A stretch of DNA of 64,000 nt from Gnetum montanum (lineage: Eukaryota > Streptophyta > Gnetopsida > Gnetales > Gnetaceae). The stretch lies in NCBI GenBank assembly GCA_015680685.1, contig MNCI01033354.1:1234855-1298854 (forward strand), read 5' to 3'. The notes below the pieces were generated by a model. That model searched no databases. It saw nothing but the letters and a program-made list of their open reading frames with translations, and had not been told where the DNA came from. Position numbers and translations under genes: made by a program. Position 1 is the first letter of the stretch, and each line of letters starts with the position of its first letter. Below are positions 34,660 through 48,500 of the stretch, in pieces.

Positions 34660-37500
34660 GTCTTTTTAATAGAATCTTTTATGATGTATTTTGCTTTAAG
34701 AATCTATGATGTGTAATCAGCCTATGACCTTTGTTTTTCTTTTTTGTATTGCTACTAGATTTTGAAAATAAAATCTCTTTAGCAAAGGCAAAATCTAATA
34801 GCCCATTTTTATATAATGGTACATGTTTATTTCACAAGGATTCCATTGATGGCAAAGGCCATTGCAACTTTACTTCACATTCCACATAGAGGTGGCATTT
34901 TTCCCTAGGGATGTCCCTATGCCAAAACCAATCACATATTGCACTTTGTGCTCTTATGGCAGGCAAAGGCAAAATGGCGGAATTACACTTTTTCTTCTTT
35001 TGAGCTCTTAAATCAAGCATCAATATGAACCTTCCAAAGTTCCTTTTGCATAAGCTACAACAACACTATAGCACATGGCATTCAAGGCTCAACTTGACGT
35101 TGTGGTACACTATGAAGGATGGGCCTCTCATCATAATACTACCACCTACACCAAAAACAACTACATCTACTGTTTCACTCCCATTATGACAGTATCAAGG
35201 ACATCTAGTTGCCTATGCAAATTTGCCCTCCGAGATTAGTCCTTCCTCTTCCAAGATCCCTAATTGGAAAAGGTTGATCCATCCCAAGGTCAAGCATTTG
35301 TGAACAAGTAGTCCTAAATCATCTTTTTTCCCTTGCCATCTTGACCATGTTACAGCATCATCCCCTCCCCAATCACGATCAGCTCTACCTTTTCCTTCAT
35401 CACCCCCGCCATCTGAGTCAACATTGAACGCACATTGTGCACTACTCCCATCCCCTACCCATACAAGTTGATTCCTTGTCATCTTCCCTCTCTTATCGTT
35501 TATCATTGTCCCTCCATCTCTTACTGCTGCTTAGAGATAGCAAGCATCCTCTCTCTCATTGCACTTATAATAGCTACCACAACCTAATGAAGCAATATCA
35601 CTGACTCATTACCAAGAGAAGGGCAATTTCACCTCACTGGCAGCCTAAAAGACAAAAGGATAATCTGCAATGGCCCTAGCAACAATACCTAGAGGAAAAT
35701 GCTGCATCTCCACCTACTCATACATGCAAAAAGGGGCAACTTCTTCTCCACAATTTCCCCCGCAACAAGAGCCAAAAAAGCAACATGTAGGCTCCTATTG
35801 GTACAAACTGTTTCATGTTTTATCAAGTAGGAGTCTTTTCAACACTCTATTTCTTTATAAAATGGACCATGTTTAGGATGCTAAATTGCATATGGTCATG
35901 ATGTGTACGTTCATTGTCCTTTAATGAGATTCTGGTCATAGAAGCAACAATCACCATCACCTATCTAGCCTATAGGAAGATCTGGAGTAGAACCCAAACA
36001 AGATCAGAAAGATAATGTGTGGAGGCAAAACAAGATGAACAAGTCAAGGGAGTGAATGGAAAGCGCATGATAGCATTTGCCCGTTCAAGTGTTTGGAAAT
36101 TCCAGGTTCTGTTAAGGGAAGGAAAGTTCAGAAGATAAGAAGAAAGCTAGCCTCATGCCACCCAAACAGAGGCCAAGAGACCAAATTTAAACTTGATCTG
36201 AATGCTATCCATGAGTTAAAGGAATGGAAGTGCAAGTAGAAGATGTCAACATAGCACAACAAATACTTTCCAACTTACAAATTATGGAATGAGAACAATA
36301 CAATGAATCAACTGGCGTGGAAGCTTTGGACCATCCGAGACCCCCTCAGCCACAACCTTAAACATAGGAGACAAAAGAAGCCCCTCCCACTGAGACTGGA
36401 GGAAACTACGCTGCATTTTTTAAAACTTTCTTTCTTGTAGAAATACAATTTTTTGTCAATTACATTGTTGTATAGAAACCAAGCCTTTAGCTGGTTTTTT
36501 GGATTAACATTGGGATATTGCTAACCTACTAACCTTGTGTGGTTGTTTTTGTGAACCTGATTCTTGAGAGAGTCATGTGGACAGCCTCACTTATCTTAAT
36601 TCTTAATGTTTCCTGAAATGCAATTCTTGACCACACTGCAGCAAGCCAACAACACATCCTGGGCTTGAGCTATTTCATGTTAATTAATATCTTTCACTGG
36701 ATCGAGACCACCACACTAAGTTAATCTTACTAAAAGAAAATAATTGCAATTAACTCTATCATCCCCCTTGTGTCCCTGTTGAAAATAATCCCCTAATAAA
36801 GCCTGTTTTCCCCATCACAAAAACTTTTAAGAAAACCAGAATCACACTTGAAAATGTTAAGATGGCATCAAAGCATAGTTTTCCAAAGTTGTAAAGATGA
36901 ATTGAAATGATAATTGATAAGGCGATGGTTTGACTGTTATGAGAAGATGCAAGTCTCGTGAGTGATATTCAAAGGATAAAAAGACACCATAAAGGAAAAG
37001 AGTCAAAATAATGTGAACATTAATAGATATCTATGGGTACATTTTTCAAGGAAACAAGCAAACATATCAATATAAATGTGATTTTGAAAGAATTAGCTAA
37101 GGTCATGTAAAAGTGTAGAAAACTGTTTGAGTAAAGTTCAGGATTTATTAACTTGAAAAAAAAGAAAGTTATGTACAAGCAAGATCATCATGCCCATTTG
37201 GCACCTCCCAAAGCGAAGAGCATGCCTGCAACCAGGCCCCATCCCCCAAACACCCCAACCCCCCAAAACCTACCCCTTGCACGACATGTCCTCCTACCAT
37301 GGCCTGAAACTGGCCAGCCATGATGGGAGGACATGTAGAAAATTAGCAAAGAACTTCCATACGATATCTTAAAGATGAAAGATTGCTCATGGATGTTTCA
37401 GAGGTCATGGACAAACTCACTAGAATAACCATATTACTTTAGGATTCTACAAGGAATAAAGAAGACTTTGGGAAACGATTGATGAAGCACAGACTGAAAT
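34660..37500. other. Unrecognised stretch between LINE-4 and the 228-bp repeat
   Basis: Some minus-strand open stretches (35023-34832, 35506-35213) have coding-like character, but I recognise no domain. They may be remnants of another element. Confidence 0.4.
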
Positions 37501-37519
37501 GAAGATAACTAGAGTCTGC

Positions 37520-38036
37520 ATTGAAATACTTTTTAGGAGACATGGCTTTTGCAGGCCATGGTATCAAGATAGAGAAAAGGAGTGACAAGTAAAGTAAGAA
37601 GACAACAATGAGACTAAGAAAAGAGGATCATGGTATGGAATGAACCATTCTTTAACTTTCAATTCCAACTCTCCCCATTTTATAGTCTCTAGAACCATCC
37701 CTGTAAGAATACTTTTAACAATGCTGTTCCAAAGCCTGTCCTGTCCACCGCAATACTTTCTGGGAGACATGACTTTTCCTGGCCATGATATCAAGACAGA
37801 GGAAAGGAGTAGCAAGTAAAGTTAAATTACAGTAATGGAATTAAGAAAAAAGGATCACATGATTATAGAATTCAACAAATGATTCTCTACAATCTCTAAG
37901 GCAATAATATCGTGTCATGGATTGAACCATTCTTTACTTTTCAATTCCATCTCTCCCTATTTTATAGTCTCTAAAACCATCACTATAAGCATACTTTTTT
38001 AACCATGTCCCAAAGCTTGTCTACTGCAATCTTATA
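37520..38036. repeat. Tandem duplication with about 228-bp period
   Basis: The segment around AATACTTTTTAGGAGACATGG at 37524 recurs at 37752, and both copies continue through a shared ATTTTATAGTCTCTA segment. The second copy has an insertion of roughly 50 bp. No coding content is seen. Confidence 0.75.
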
Positions 38037-38039
38037 ATT

Positions 38040-40040
38040 AGTCTTAATATTTGAATCTATTACATCTATAGTAATTGAAGAAAGCAGTTAAATATCCACA
38101 GAAAGAAGATAACCAGAGGAAAAATGGATTCCACTAAAATGGTAAAAAGCTTTAATCAGAGCCAAAATTCCTTCATCAAGATTTTAAATTATTCCATTTC
38201 AGGGCCCAGGTGAGTTGATGCATGTATCTTATTTAAATCTCTCTAAGATGTATTCACTTTAAATTCTCTGACCATAATTCTGCACCCTACGGTCTTAGCC
38301 AAACTAGCCTGCAATTGCTTAAGTCACGGGATAGCCAATCCCCCGTTTGGAAATTTGTGTGCTTTGTTAAAACCATCAGAATCTTTAAACATGGTCAAGA
38401 AACCCAACCTGTTTATTCCAGGCATCTCCATAAAACCTTGTATCATGGTCTTCAACAAAAACCACGTACTGTTCAAAAATGTTCAAGAAACTATACATAT
38501 TAGTACATGAGTAAGCAATCCAACGTTCACAGAAGGTTCTTAAACCCCAATGTACAACTTCATAATTAATTTTAAAGTTAGCAAACTGCAGAAAGGGCTC
38601 TAAACATGAGGCAATAACAGTAGTATGCAAGGGTTCACAATAAGGATTCATAAAAGTGATCCTAAACTGTAAAATTTTGGAGGCATATAGGGCTTTATAC
38701 CTATTTCAGTAAGTGTGACTTTTCAAACTGTTAAAAGTTACATAGACCGATTGTAATGATCAATGAGCACATTTGAAACCTGATGGAGTTCTTTGGGCTT
38801 TTTTCACTTCTTTGTTTTTATTTTTGAGTTAAGTAAACCTCTTTTTCTACCAACCACAGCCATTAGGAGTTCATCCAACATGGCCTCACAGTGCATCTGA
38901 ACTGATAACTCCAAAATGGTTTGCCAAAAGGCAATGGCTTAGTTAAAAATAACAAATCCCAAGTAAATTGATAAGAAGTTATTAGTAGATACAACATTTT
39001 TTTGAATACGCACAAAGGAAGAGTAATTGTAGAAGCAAGCACTGTCGGGTTAAAAAAATGAAGGGAATAAATCTAGTCTTCTCAAAAGAAATTCATAAGA
39101 GGAAAACAAAAAAGGGAAGAAAGGTTCAACTTATCTATCAGGGATGAACCTGCCTGAACTTGAGTCCGGCCAGGCTTCCCAAGCCAAAGTTCTGCATCGA
39201 CTATTACTATTATTGTTTGTGTGCTTCTTGTAGGTTATTCTCTTGCTTAAATAACAATGTAGTCAGAGCAATTGATTATCAATCAAAAACACAGAGACAG
39301 AATTTGAGGATTAGAGAATCAGACTGAAGAAATGAAAGAACAAAACACAAAATTCATGAGCAAGATGTCTATTTATTCTAGAATTTAGTTACAATTCTTA
39401 TTACCAAAGTTTGAGCATTCAAACAGTATCATTCAAACAAATTCATACAGCAGTATGAGAAACACCAGCATTTATTTCCTTGAAAGGCAACAAGGACCAA
39501 AAGAAACATGTTCATTCTTCCATTCCCATATGCAGCAACATGATTATTTAAACATCAAAGACTTGTAAAGAGGTGAAATCACAAAATACGATCACACAAT
39601 GAACTGGCATTTGAAAATACACATGCTATGATGCTGAGAAAAGGGTGGGGGGATAAGCTTATTAATAAGGAAAGAACAGACCACAAATGCGTTCTGATGC
39701 TGAAATGCTCTTAAATGTGTCCGCAATACTTAAATTTTTTTTAAAAAGTGAAAAAGGCAAGTGAACATACCTGGACTTAAGTTTGGGCAGGTTCACCCTG
39801 ATAGTTAAATCAAGCTGAAAAAAAGGTTTAGGTCTATAATTTGTAGACAAACAGTTAGCTTACAATGTTTTCCATAAGTCCGTTGGTATATTTATAGATG
39901 CTACTAAAGAGGATATATTCAAAGGTGGGTACAATAAATGCTGTTCTAAATAAACTTTCAATGTCTTTCCTTCAGTAAGTTGCATTTTCTTTAAAACTAT
40001 TGCTCATAGCATAAAAGTTAGATCAGGAGTTAACCCATTC
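38040..40040. other. Intron sequence without recognised features
   Basis: AT-rich sequence; short open frames only. Confidence 0.5.
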
Positions 40041-40431
40041 AACCTTTTTTTTTTTTTTTTTTTGAGGAGAGATCGAGGTATCTATTATAAACATTTCCGC
40101 AATGTCATATGTACAAAGGTGAGCAAAAATTGCGGGAGAAGGACCCCCTTCATGAACAACTTTGTTGGGGGTAAGAACCCCCTAAACAACAAGGTTGCCG
40201 AGAATCCCAAAGGACCCAACCCAAAGACCCCATTACCAATAGACTCCAAACAGAACCCCTTACCAGCGGAAACCCAAAAACAGCAAATACTGCCACATGG
40301 GGCCCCAGACCCTCACTAACGCCCTTTCCTTTCAGCAAAAATGGGTCAAACATTGACCCAATAAACTGACCAAATGGAAACACAACAAAAACAACATAGG
40401 AGCCAGAGACCCACACTACCAACAACTAACA

Positions 40432-40700
40432 CTAGAGCTGTCTTGGAAGCCTAGTACAAGGGCATCTAGCCCATTCCTGTGCATGAATGGCATCTAACAT
40501 TGCTTGATGATGCTCCATCATGACAAACATCATAGCCTATTGGAAGTCTTTGTACTTTTTCTCTCTTTGAATGTGCTCAGCAACATTGCCAGTTCCATCT
40601 AGGTGAAGTTTGGCAATGGTCTTCCTTTTGTACCTGCGAAGGGCATGCCACATGGTGTTGCGATTAACAGAGGCATCCTCAATGAGGGTAACACAAACCC
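40432..40700 (-). other. J-domain-like module of LINE-3
   Basis: It reads NRNTMWHALRRYKRKTIAKL, then HLDGTG, KYKDFQ, a TAG codon, AMMFVMMEHH and LDAIHAQEW. Each block has a partner in LINE-1 in the same order. CTA replaces a Pro codon in the His-Pro-Asp signature by one C-to-T change. Confidence 0.75.
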
Positions 40701-43700
40701 CCCATAAAGTAGTAGAATCAGCCCTCCATTTTCTGTAGAATGGACCATCCACAAGTTCAAGGTCCTCCACCAGCTAAGGCAAAAGATCCACCTAGCCAAG
40801 CCTCACAACCATGCCCCAAAGCACCTGGCTACCCTAATATGCCTTGCAAGCCAACTCAAAAGTAGGAGTCACACCCATCGCAGCAGTCACCTCCTACCAT
40901 AGCCAAAACCCAAGGGTAGCAACTTGTGCAAAAGGAGGGAGCAGCTCTAACCGAAAGATCAATGTGTTGCAAGCATGCCACAAAGAATAAAGGACCAAGG
41001 TTGCAAGAGAATCCTTGCCCAATTGAACCAATGGCTAGAGTGCAACAAAGCACCAAACGTCAACCAAGACAGAGCAATTGTAGACAAAGTGACACAATGT
41101 CTCAACCTCTAACCCACAAAGGGGACAAGTGTCATTGATATTAACACCCTACATCTTTAGCAAAACGCAAACTGGGAGCACAGCGTGGGACATGAGCCAA
41201 AGGAAAGACTTTTTTCTTGGCAATCAACCCACCCAAATCGCCTTTCATCCCTTGACAATTGGGTATTTATTTTTAATGATTTCTCATGGTTGTGTACCCT
41301 GCATTCTCCATTGCAACACCGCATGCACATGCCTATAGATATTGTGCCAAACATGTGAGTCCCAAAATACCCACCGTCCATGTCTAGTACTTATTCCACA
41401 AGATAAGAATCCATTGAGCTGAATAATCAATCTATTGCATTAGCTAGTTAGTGAGGTGTTGGTACCCCATTGTGATGGCATCATCAAATTTCAAAATGCC
41501 CAGACCCCCCGCTGACTTCAGTCTAGCCACAATCTCCTAGCAAACAAGATGCATGCGTTCACCCCTCTTAGCCTTGGACCATACAAAATTTTGCATTAGT
41601 TAGTCCACTTTGTGAATGATTTCTTTCAAGGGGTAGCAACAAAGGCAACAAATCTGGCGATGGCAGACAACATAGAAGTCGCAAGGATAATTTTTCCTTT
41701 CCTAGTTAAGAAGCACGTGGTCCAATGCCCAATCCTTTATTGGAGTTTTTGGATTAATTTGAGCCATGACATCTTCCTATTCTAAGCATACATTGGCGTG
41801 CCCAGATAAGAGTCCTACACCATTCCCTGAAGAATACCAAGTTCTTAGCAGACCTAGCCCTTGATTCTATTATTTGTGTTAAAGATGTGTATTTCGGACT
41901 TCCCTCTATTGACTTCTAGCCCCACCTCTTTTGCCATCCTACATAGTGCCCTATTCACGGCTTGGGCCATGGGCATTACAACACAAGTGACCATGATAGT
42001 ATCATCCGCATAATGTTCCGCTAGACAATTCACCCTTGCAATCTCCAACCCCCTCACCCCCTCCATTTTACAGTACAGATCCATTGTGTTCATCACTATA
42101 ATAAATAGGTATGGAGAGAGGGGGTCCCCTTGTCTCAACCCTCTAGCAAGGGAGGAGAACCCCTAAAGTTTTCCATTAATATCAAAAGAGTATGACCCAA
42201 AGCCTGTAAGTTAATGCATAAGTTCACGAACTTTGGGTGAAGCCTCTTTCTTAGCATTATTTCCCTGAGGGCATTCCTGTGAACAATATCATATGCTTTT
42301 GTGATTTTAAGTTTGACACACATACCTGGAAACTTAGCTTCCTAGATGGAGTGCATAATCTCATGCAACAATATGAGGTGGTCTTGAATAAATCTTCCTT
42401 TGATGAATCCAACCTATTGGGCACCTACCAAAGTTGGCATCAACAACTACATCCATTTGACCAAAATTTTTGTGAAGATTCGCATAAGGGTGTTGCAAAC
42501 CCCAATGGGCCTAAAACGGGACGACTTGGTAAGATTTGTGATCTTTGGAATGGGCACAATTCTAGAGTAGTTAATCTCATGTTGAACCTACCGCCATTTA
42601 AGCATAAGATTAAAGGCATCTAAAATATCCCTCCCTATTATCTTAGCATATTCCCAAAAAAATTCAAGGGGCCATCCATTGGGCCCTAGAACCTTTGCAA
42701 CTTTCATCGAGGCCATGGCCCCCTCCAATTCCTACTGGGTGATGGGCTCAAGAAGCTTTTGATTCTTCTCCTCCCCAACCACTGACTAGATTGGGGTCAA
42801 CATTGGGGGGTGTTGGGGGTGGGGGTGGGTTTCTCTCCTGCTCCAAATGTCCACCCAATACTCATGCATTGCCTAGGCAATGTCATTGGTATCATGGATG
42901 ATGGTGCCCTCGTGTATCAAGTAATGAATTCTCTTGGATTCACTGTTGGCTTTTTCCACAACAAAGAAAAACTAGGCATTCTTGTCACCATCCTTCAACC
43001 AATGAACTCTTGAACATTGCCTCTAGTGTTGCTCCTCTTTAGCCAACAACTCTTGAAGCTCAGTTAACAACTTTTGTTCTGCTTCCTCCAGTGAATCAGC
43101 CAACTCCTGTCTGGCCTAGATTTCTAGCAACTTTTCCTTTAGCTTTGTTTTGACCATGCGGAAGGAATACTTCTCGGCTGTTTTTCTAGAGCAAGTCTCC
43201 ATCTTGAGCCTAGTGAGGCCATGCTTCAAAAAATCCTGCAAATCCATCTCAGAAGGGTAGTCAACCTAGATGCTAGCAACCAAAGGGTGCATCCAAGGTT
43301 TAGACAACCAAGTCCGCTCAAAACGAAAAGGAGTGGATGCATGTCAGGTTAGCTTCCACACTTAGGACACCAAAGAGCCGTGATCAAAAGCCTGTCACTC
43401 CTGCCCATGAACTTGAACCTCATAGCTTGCTAGGATGTCAACGCTAACCCAAACCTTGTCAATCCTAGACATGGCTCAATCCTACCCTTGCCTCCTGTTA
43501 CTCCACATGAAAAGGCATCCCTTAATATCCTTGTCCACAAGGTCATGAGAGTGGAGGAAATGTAGGAAGTGTTGACTTCTTCGCAAGGCCTCAGTACCCC
43601 CTCTAGTTTTCTTCCAAGAATGAAGTCTCTAATTAAAATCTCCAATCAGAATCCACCATCTCCTATCTAGAATTTTTTGTGTGATCCTCGTTAGCTCATG

Positions 43701-44024
43701 CAATTGTTCCCCTCAATCCTATGGTCCATAAAAGTTGGTAAGTCAAAACCTAGTTGAAGGCAAAAATATGGTTATGCTCCAAGTGGAGGAATCAACCAAA
43801 TCAAAAGGCAAACACGATAGAATTGCAAGCCCACCTGCCCTACCCCAACAGGCTACAAAGTGGGCCTACCAACTGGCCTATCATAGTATGTGACATTCTC
43901 TATGTTGTAGTTTGGTTTCCTACAAACACACCACATTGCAATCTTCACCATGCACAATTTCTTTCAAGATACTTCTTTTATAGGGTGTACCCTAACCCCT
44001 ACAATTCCAGGAAAGAACTTTCAT
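40432..44024 (-). pseudogene. LINE-3 ORF2: endonuclease, RT, zinc region, J-domain
   Basis: ORF2 starts at ATG 44024 with MKVLSWNCRG. The RT region includes VKLKITKAYD, RQGDPLSPYLFIIVMN near 42130 and HYADDT near 42010, so the catalytic Asp pair is present. The zinc region includes CPLC near 41120 and HFVYNC near 41080. From TLCHFVYNC to the end, one frame runs through to the J-domain module, interrupted only by six TAG codons before the terminal TAG at 40434-40432. This gives about 1,200 codons. Frameshifts elsewhere make it non-functional. Confidence 0.85.
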
Positions 44025-44439
44025 GGTCTACCTGTAGATCATTTTTTGTAAACCCCTTTCAAGATTGTTTGTGAGCCTAAACCAATCTCCATCTATGTCT
44101 TCTTGCTCCGAGACATTGGCCTTGGTAGCCACCCAACCTTCCCCAAGTTGGACACCACAAGGAAACCCTAGTTATTGGCCACAGTGATTGCCCTCGAAGC
44201 CTCCTCCATTCTGGGCATTGTCGAACCTCTTATCGTCAACACCCAGTCCCCCAGCAGGGGAAGCTCCCCCCTTTTTTCATCTAGAGTATGACCTTCAAGG
44301 TTTGGAGGGTGGCCCTCCGGGTTCAAAGGTGAACGCAAGTCCTTATCATCAATTGGAGTCAATGGGGGGGAAGATGGCCCTGACAATGGGACCACAGCAA
44401 CATGCATGGCCCACCCCTGCTAGCCCACAACTATCCAAC

Positions 44440-45450
44440 CATCCGTAGTCTTCTACTTTGGTTCAAATGCTTTAGGGCAAACCCTACATCCCTCAGTCAT
44501 GGTTGTTTTTTCCACATACTAAGCTAGAAGTGGTAGAGCATATTCCATCCAAATATGGGCTTATCCGCTAGCACATTTTTGTATTCAACTTGAACCATTT
44601 CCTCCCCAGTTGGCAAGTTAAGGATAATCTCTCATACCAAGTCTTTGGTGGACAGTGACCTCCAAACACAAAACCTCACATATCCCATTCTTTCCCTTGA
44701 CTCAGTGAGTTTATCAAAGGTAATGAACTCTCCAAAGAAACCTGCGAGGGTTTTCAAAAACTCCATTGTCCAAAGCTCCCATAGCATGCCTGACACATGA
44801 ACCCAAACAAGCACCCAAGAGAAGAGATCCAGATCCCTATGCCCTCCCAAGTGTCAATGCATGAGGGCTAGGCCCCTAGCTCTAAAGAACCATTGGCCGC
44901 CCAACAGCACCTTGTCCTAATCATCTAACGACTAGAACACAAACAGCAATAGATCACCCACCAAGGTTCAAATATGCACGTCGCTAACCCCCCAGGATGC
45001 CACCACCCACTTCTTAATCAACTCCATCCCACGTCACATGCCTGATGAAACAAAGTTCCCCACCAAGCTCAACTCCAAAGTTCATAGCCTCTCAATCAAT
45101 GGTCTCCGGACTTGCAACTGAATGGTCCCTTAACTACAGGAACAAGCATCCATACCCCCCATCACCAAGATGCCAACTTGCCAATTCCTCCCTGTGACCA
45201 CCAGATCCCACAACTCCCCCTACCTTCTTCAGCCCCCCATCACCCTTTGGAAGCCGCGTAGCCCAACCTTGCAAGTCCACATTCCCCCCTCACCTCCGTG
45301 CCTCTCCACATTCCTGCCTACATCCACATCATCTGCTCCTGCACTTGGGTTCACATCTCCTAAGTTCCCATCCATCATTCTCCTTCCCAATAATACTCTT
45401 GCCATCACCCTTTCCACATTGTTAGGATCAACCAAGAAATGGAAAAGTAG
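44440..45450 (-). pseudogene. LINE-3 ORF1 (gag-like, DUF4283)
   Basis: The DUF4283-type core has LLGGQWFFRARGLALMH, FSWVLVWVHVSGMLWELW, FITFDKL and RERMGYVRFCVWRS segments, closely paralleling LINE-2. The region is broken by TAG stops. The zinc knuckle is not clear in this copy. Confidence 0.75.
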
Positions 45451-45549
45451 AAGCACTTGACCTTTAGGAAACATATAAATCAAGTGCATCAAAGACAAGA
45501 AGACCTTCTTCTTACCAAACTTACTAAAGACTATCAAGTCAATGACATT

Positions 45550-48500
45550 AATGAGACCTCAATCAATGCACTCTTTATATATAAATACAAACATCAAAAC
45601 AAGAAGTAGGTAGCTGAAATACTTACCCCACAAATACAAATATTATGGGACACTGCAAAGCTAGCTTTCTATTCAGACCCCTACATTTATATGAGTGAAT
45701 AGCGTATACAGAAGAATGACAGAAAAAGAAAATGAGAAGGAAAGCTCTTTTCTTATGCCTTCAACCATTTTTCAGGAGGAACTGACTAATTACTAATTAC
45801 ATATGCATGCATATACATACCTGCAAGCCAAGTTTAACACCTGAAAGAAGAATTGGTAGATTTCAAAAGGGAAAGTTGTTGCTAATATCAAAGGCTTTTC
45901 CAACTTATTAGCAAGAGACAGAATCCTGACCACAGAGAGCTCTCACAGGCATATCTTGCAAATACTCATGATGTGTTCTAGTAGTTGTGTCGAGGAAATA
46001 AGAAAGCAACATTTTTAAGTGGTTATCTAGCTTTATTCACATTTACAGAGCAGAAATTAGAGCAGTAAGTTGTAGAGGAAAATGGCAGAGGAGTAGTACT
46101 CACATTTACAGAGTGGAAATTAGAGAAGCAACTGGAACAGGAAGATGGTTTAGTAGCATTGACATCTACAGAGTAGAAATTAGAGAAGTAACTGGAACAG
46201 GAAGATGGCTGAGGAGTAGCATTGACATCTACAGAGTAGAAATTAGAGAAGTAACTGGAACAGGAAGATGGCTGAGGAGTAGCATTGTGGAACCCTAACT
46301 ATTTATCTTCCAGGGGTTTTGACAAACAAGAATTACGTTAACCTTAAATGACATCAACATATGCATTCTCACACTCTCCAGCAATGGTTAGTTTCCGCAA
46401 ATTTTCATGGAATACTGTAGTTTTTCATTCTTGCTATTTTTACATTGTACACACAGTTAGTAGTCTGTTCTGTACCTTGTCTTTGGAATATTCCTTTCTC
46501 GTCTGTCTTCACCTTGCGCTGTTTATCTATCAATGGCTAGGTTCTACCACTTTCAACTTGTATATTTGAAACATGGCATTTTGCTGTATGTACAGTGTTC
46601 TCTAAGATTGTTTGAGTTTGCAGTTTTACCTTTCCGTTGGTTTTAAATATGAAAAGGGTATCGATTTACCTTGTACTGTAGCCATTTTTTTTAATGGTTT
46701 TAAGGCAATACTTTTATATTTGGATTTTAATTCTATACAATCAAAGCAACTTTTTGGTGCCATCGGAGAATACAGCTTGGTTATTCAACCATATATACAT
46801 TATTATCTAATACAATTTCAACAGAACACCATCAAAAATATGAACAGTTCAAACCCATGATTAAAAAGTAGGAAAACGTTGGTAACAAGAAAACCTGAAA
46901 ATATTCATATTCTAATCATCCACTTCATTCAGACATGCAAAGAAATGTCTTTAAATGCATAAAATTTTAAGAAAAACATTTAAAATATATGAACTTCTTA
47001 TTATGAATGAAGCAATATATATGTCAGCAATGATAACAATATCCATACTCAAGAATTACAAAAAATCTACAATTCTATATTGAATAAAGAATACATCAAT
47101 CTCTTACAAAATCTACTGTCCCTTCAATTTTGCATTTTCTCAGACAATCACACCTACGTCAAATCAGGATAACAAAATTGTTCTGGATGCGATTAGATAA
47201 TTCAGGACCTTTTCAACAAGCTTTCATGGTTCATTGAATCCCTTAAAAAAAACATAGACAAAATAGAATTCTCCAACCTTATTAAATGGCCAACTATTAA
47301 GAAAGACATATATTAAAAATGAGGACAACCTATCATATGAATTGTTTCACAAGCTTCAGATCCCTAAATTGTCAAGATAAGCATGCACTATACTGAACAA
47401 GTTTAGTAAGTGGTTTGTTTAGTTAAAAATTTTTAAAAATAAAACTTGCTAAATACACACTTGCATCAACATCAAAACATTCTTACATCTTATATACACA
47501 AAAATGATGGTAGGAAGTAAGAAAAAAGCTCGTAGCTTGCTTTTCTTTAGTTAAATTTTAGAAGTATACATTATAATATTCATTGCTTCATACTAAGTGT
47601 TATAAGAAAAAAAACAAATTTGAACATCTTTAAAAATAATTGATCTAACTACCAACCGTAAAATTAATATAACAGAATATCAAGGAAAAACACCAATGCC
47701 CTAAACTATTAATAATAGAATGCACACGCAGGAAAGCCTTGTGCCTTCAGTGTAGTGTAGAAAACCAATAGCAAGTTTATTTTTTGTTATCATGAGTTCT
47801 CTTAGCCCAATTCAAAATACAAATTTTTTATTTTTAGTTATATTAGTATTATTTGCTGTCGCATGGGACATTTTTCAAAAAAATGCCAAAAAGTCATCAC
47901 TTAATGGCGAAATTTTGCCTTTAATTTTAAAAAGTTGGGGAAAAAGTCACCCAATTCTTACTATTTTTAAAAGAAACTTCTTCAACAAAAGCTGTAAAAG
48001 TCACCAAAATGTTGATCACACGTTAACACCATGGCATCGTGGTCCACACACCTATTTTAGGGTGATTAACTGAATAACACATGATGATACTGTCACCCAT
48101 AGTAGGGCAATTCACTTACAAAATTAATAATATAAAAGTAATACTGCAGCATACAAGAAAAACTATGATAAGCAGGTGGATGATGAACTAAAAATGAATC
48201 CAACTAAGAAATTAACTCAACAAAATGTGTTGAAGAACAAAGTCCTAATTAGCTTGTAAGTTCTGCGTTTAAGATGGCTAAGTTAAACAAGCAATCAGGA
48301 AAGTATGCTGACAGCATCTAAAACCTAAGTAGTTTGCTACTAAAACCTTTTGAAGGCAAACAGTCTCATGGTACCAGTCTTAAGATTGTGATCATCCTCC
48401 TATAATAACATAGGCAGACACTATCTGTCCCTGCAACTATGGATATGATCCCTTTACAGTGTTACTTGAGCATATTCATCAAGTAACATTCCCAGGTCTT

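Larger units (their letters stand above)
40045..45540 (-). mobile_element. LINE-3: non-LTR retrotransposon with J-domain-like ORF2 end
   Basis: Poly-T at 40045-40063 marks the 3' end. From low to high coordinates: 3' UTR, J-domain module (40432-40700), zinc region (about 41150-41060), RT (about 42320-41500), endonuclease (44024 to about 43500), ORF1 with DUF4283-like domain (about 45130-44500) and a Gly/Asp-rich ORF1 start (to about 45450). No target duplication was identified, so the 5' boundary is approximate. It is on the host-gene strand. It lacks the coiled coil of LINE-1 and LINE-2 and has a single ORF1/ORF2 junction. Confidence 0.85.

Noticed and set aside
40045-45770. TTCAACC as the target duplication of LINE-3
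   Set aside because: Only 7 bp and the right-hand copy lies past the likely 5' end; chance match is probable.
46113-46298. Repetitive 61-codon open frame
   Set aside because: It is explained by a minisatellite with unit length divisible by three.
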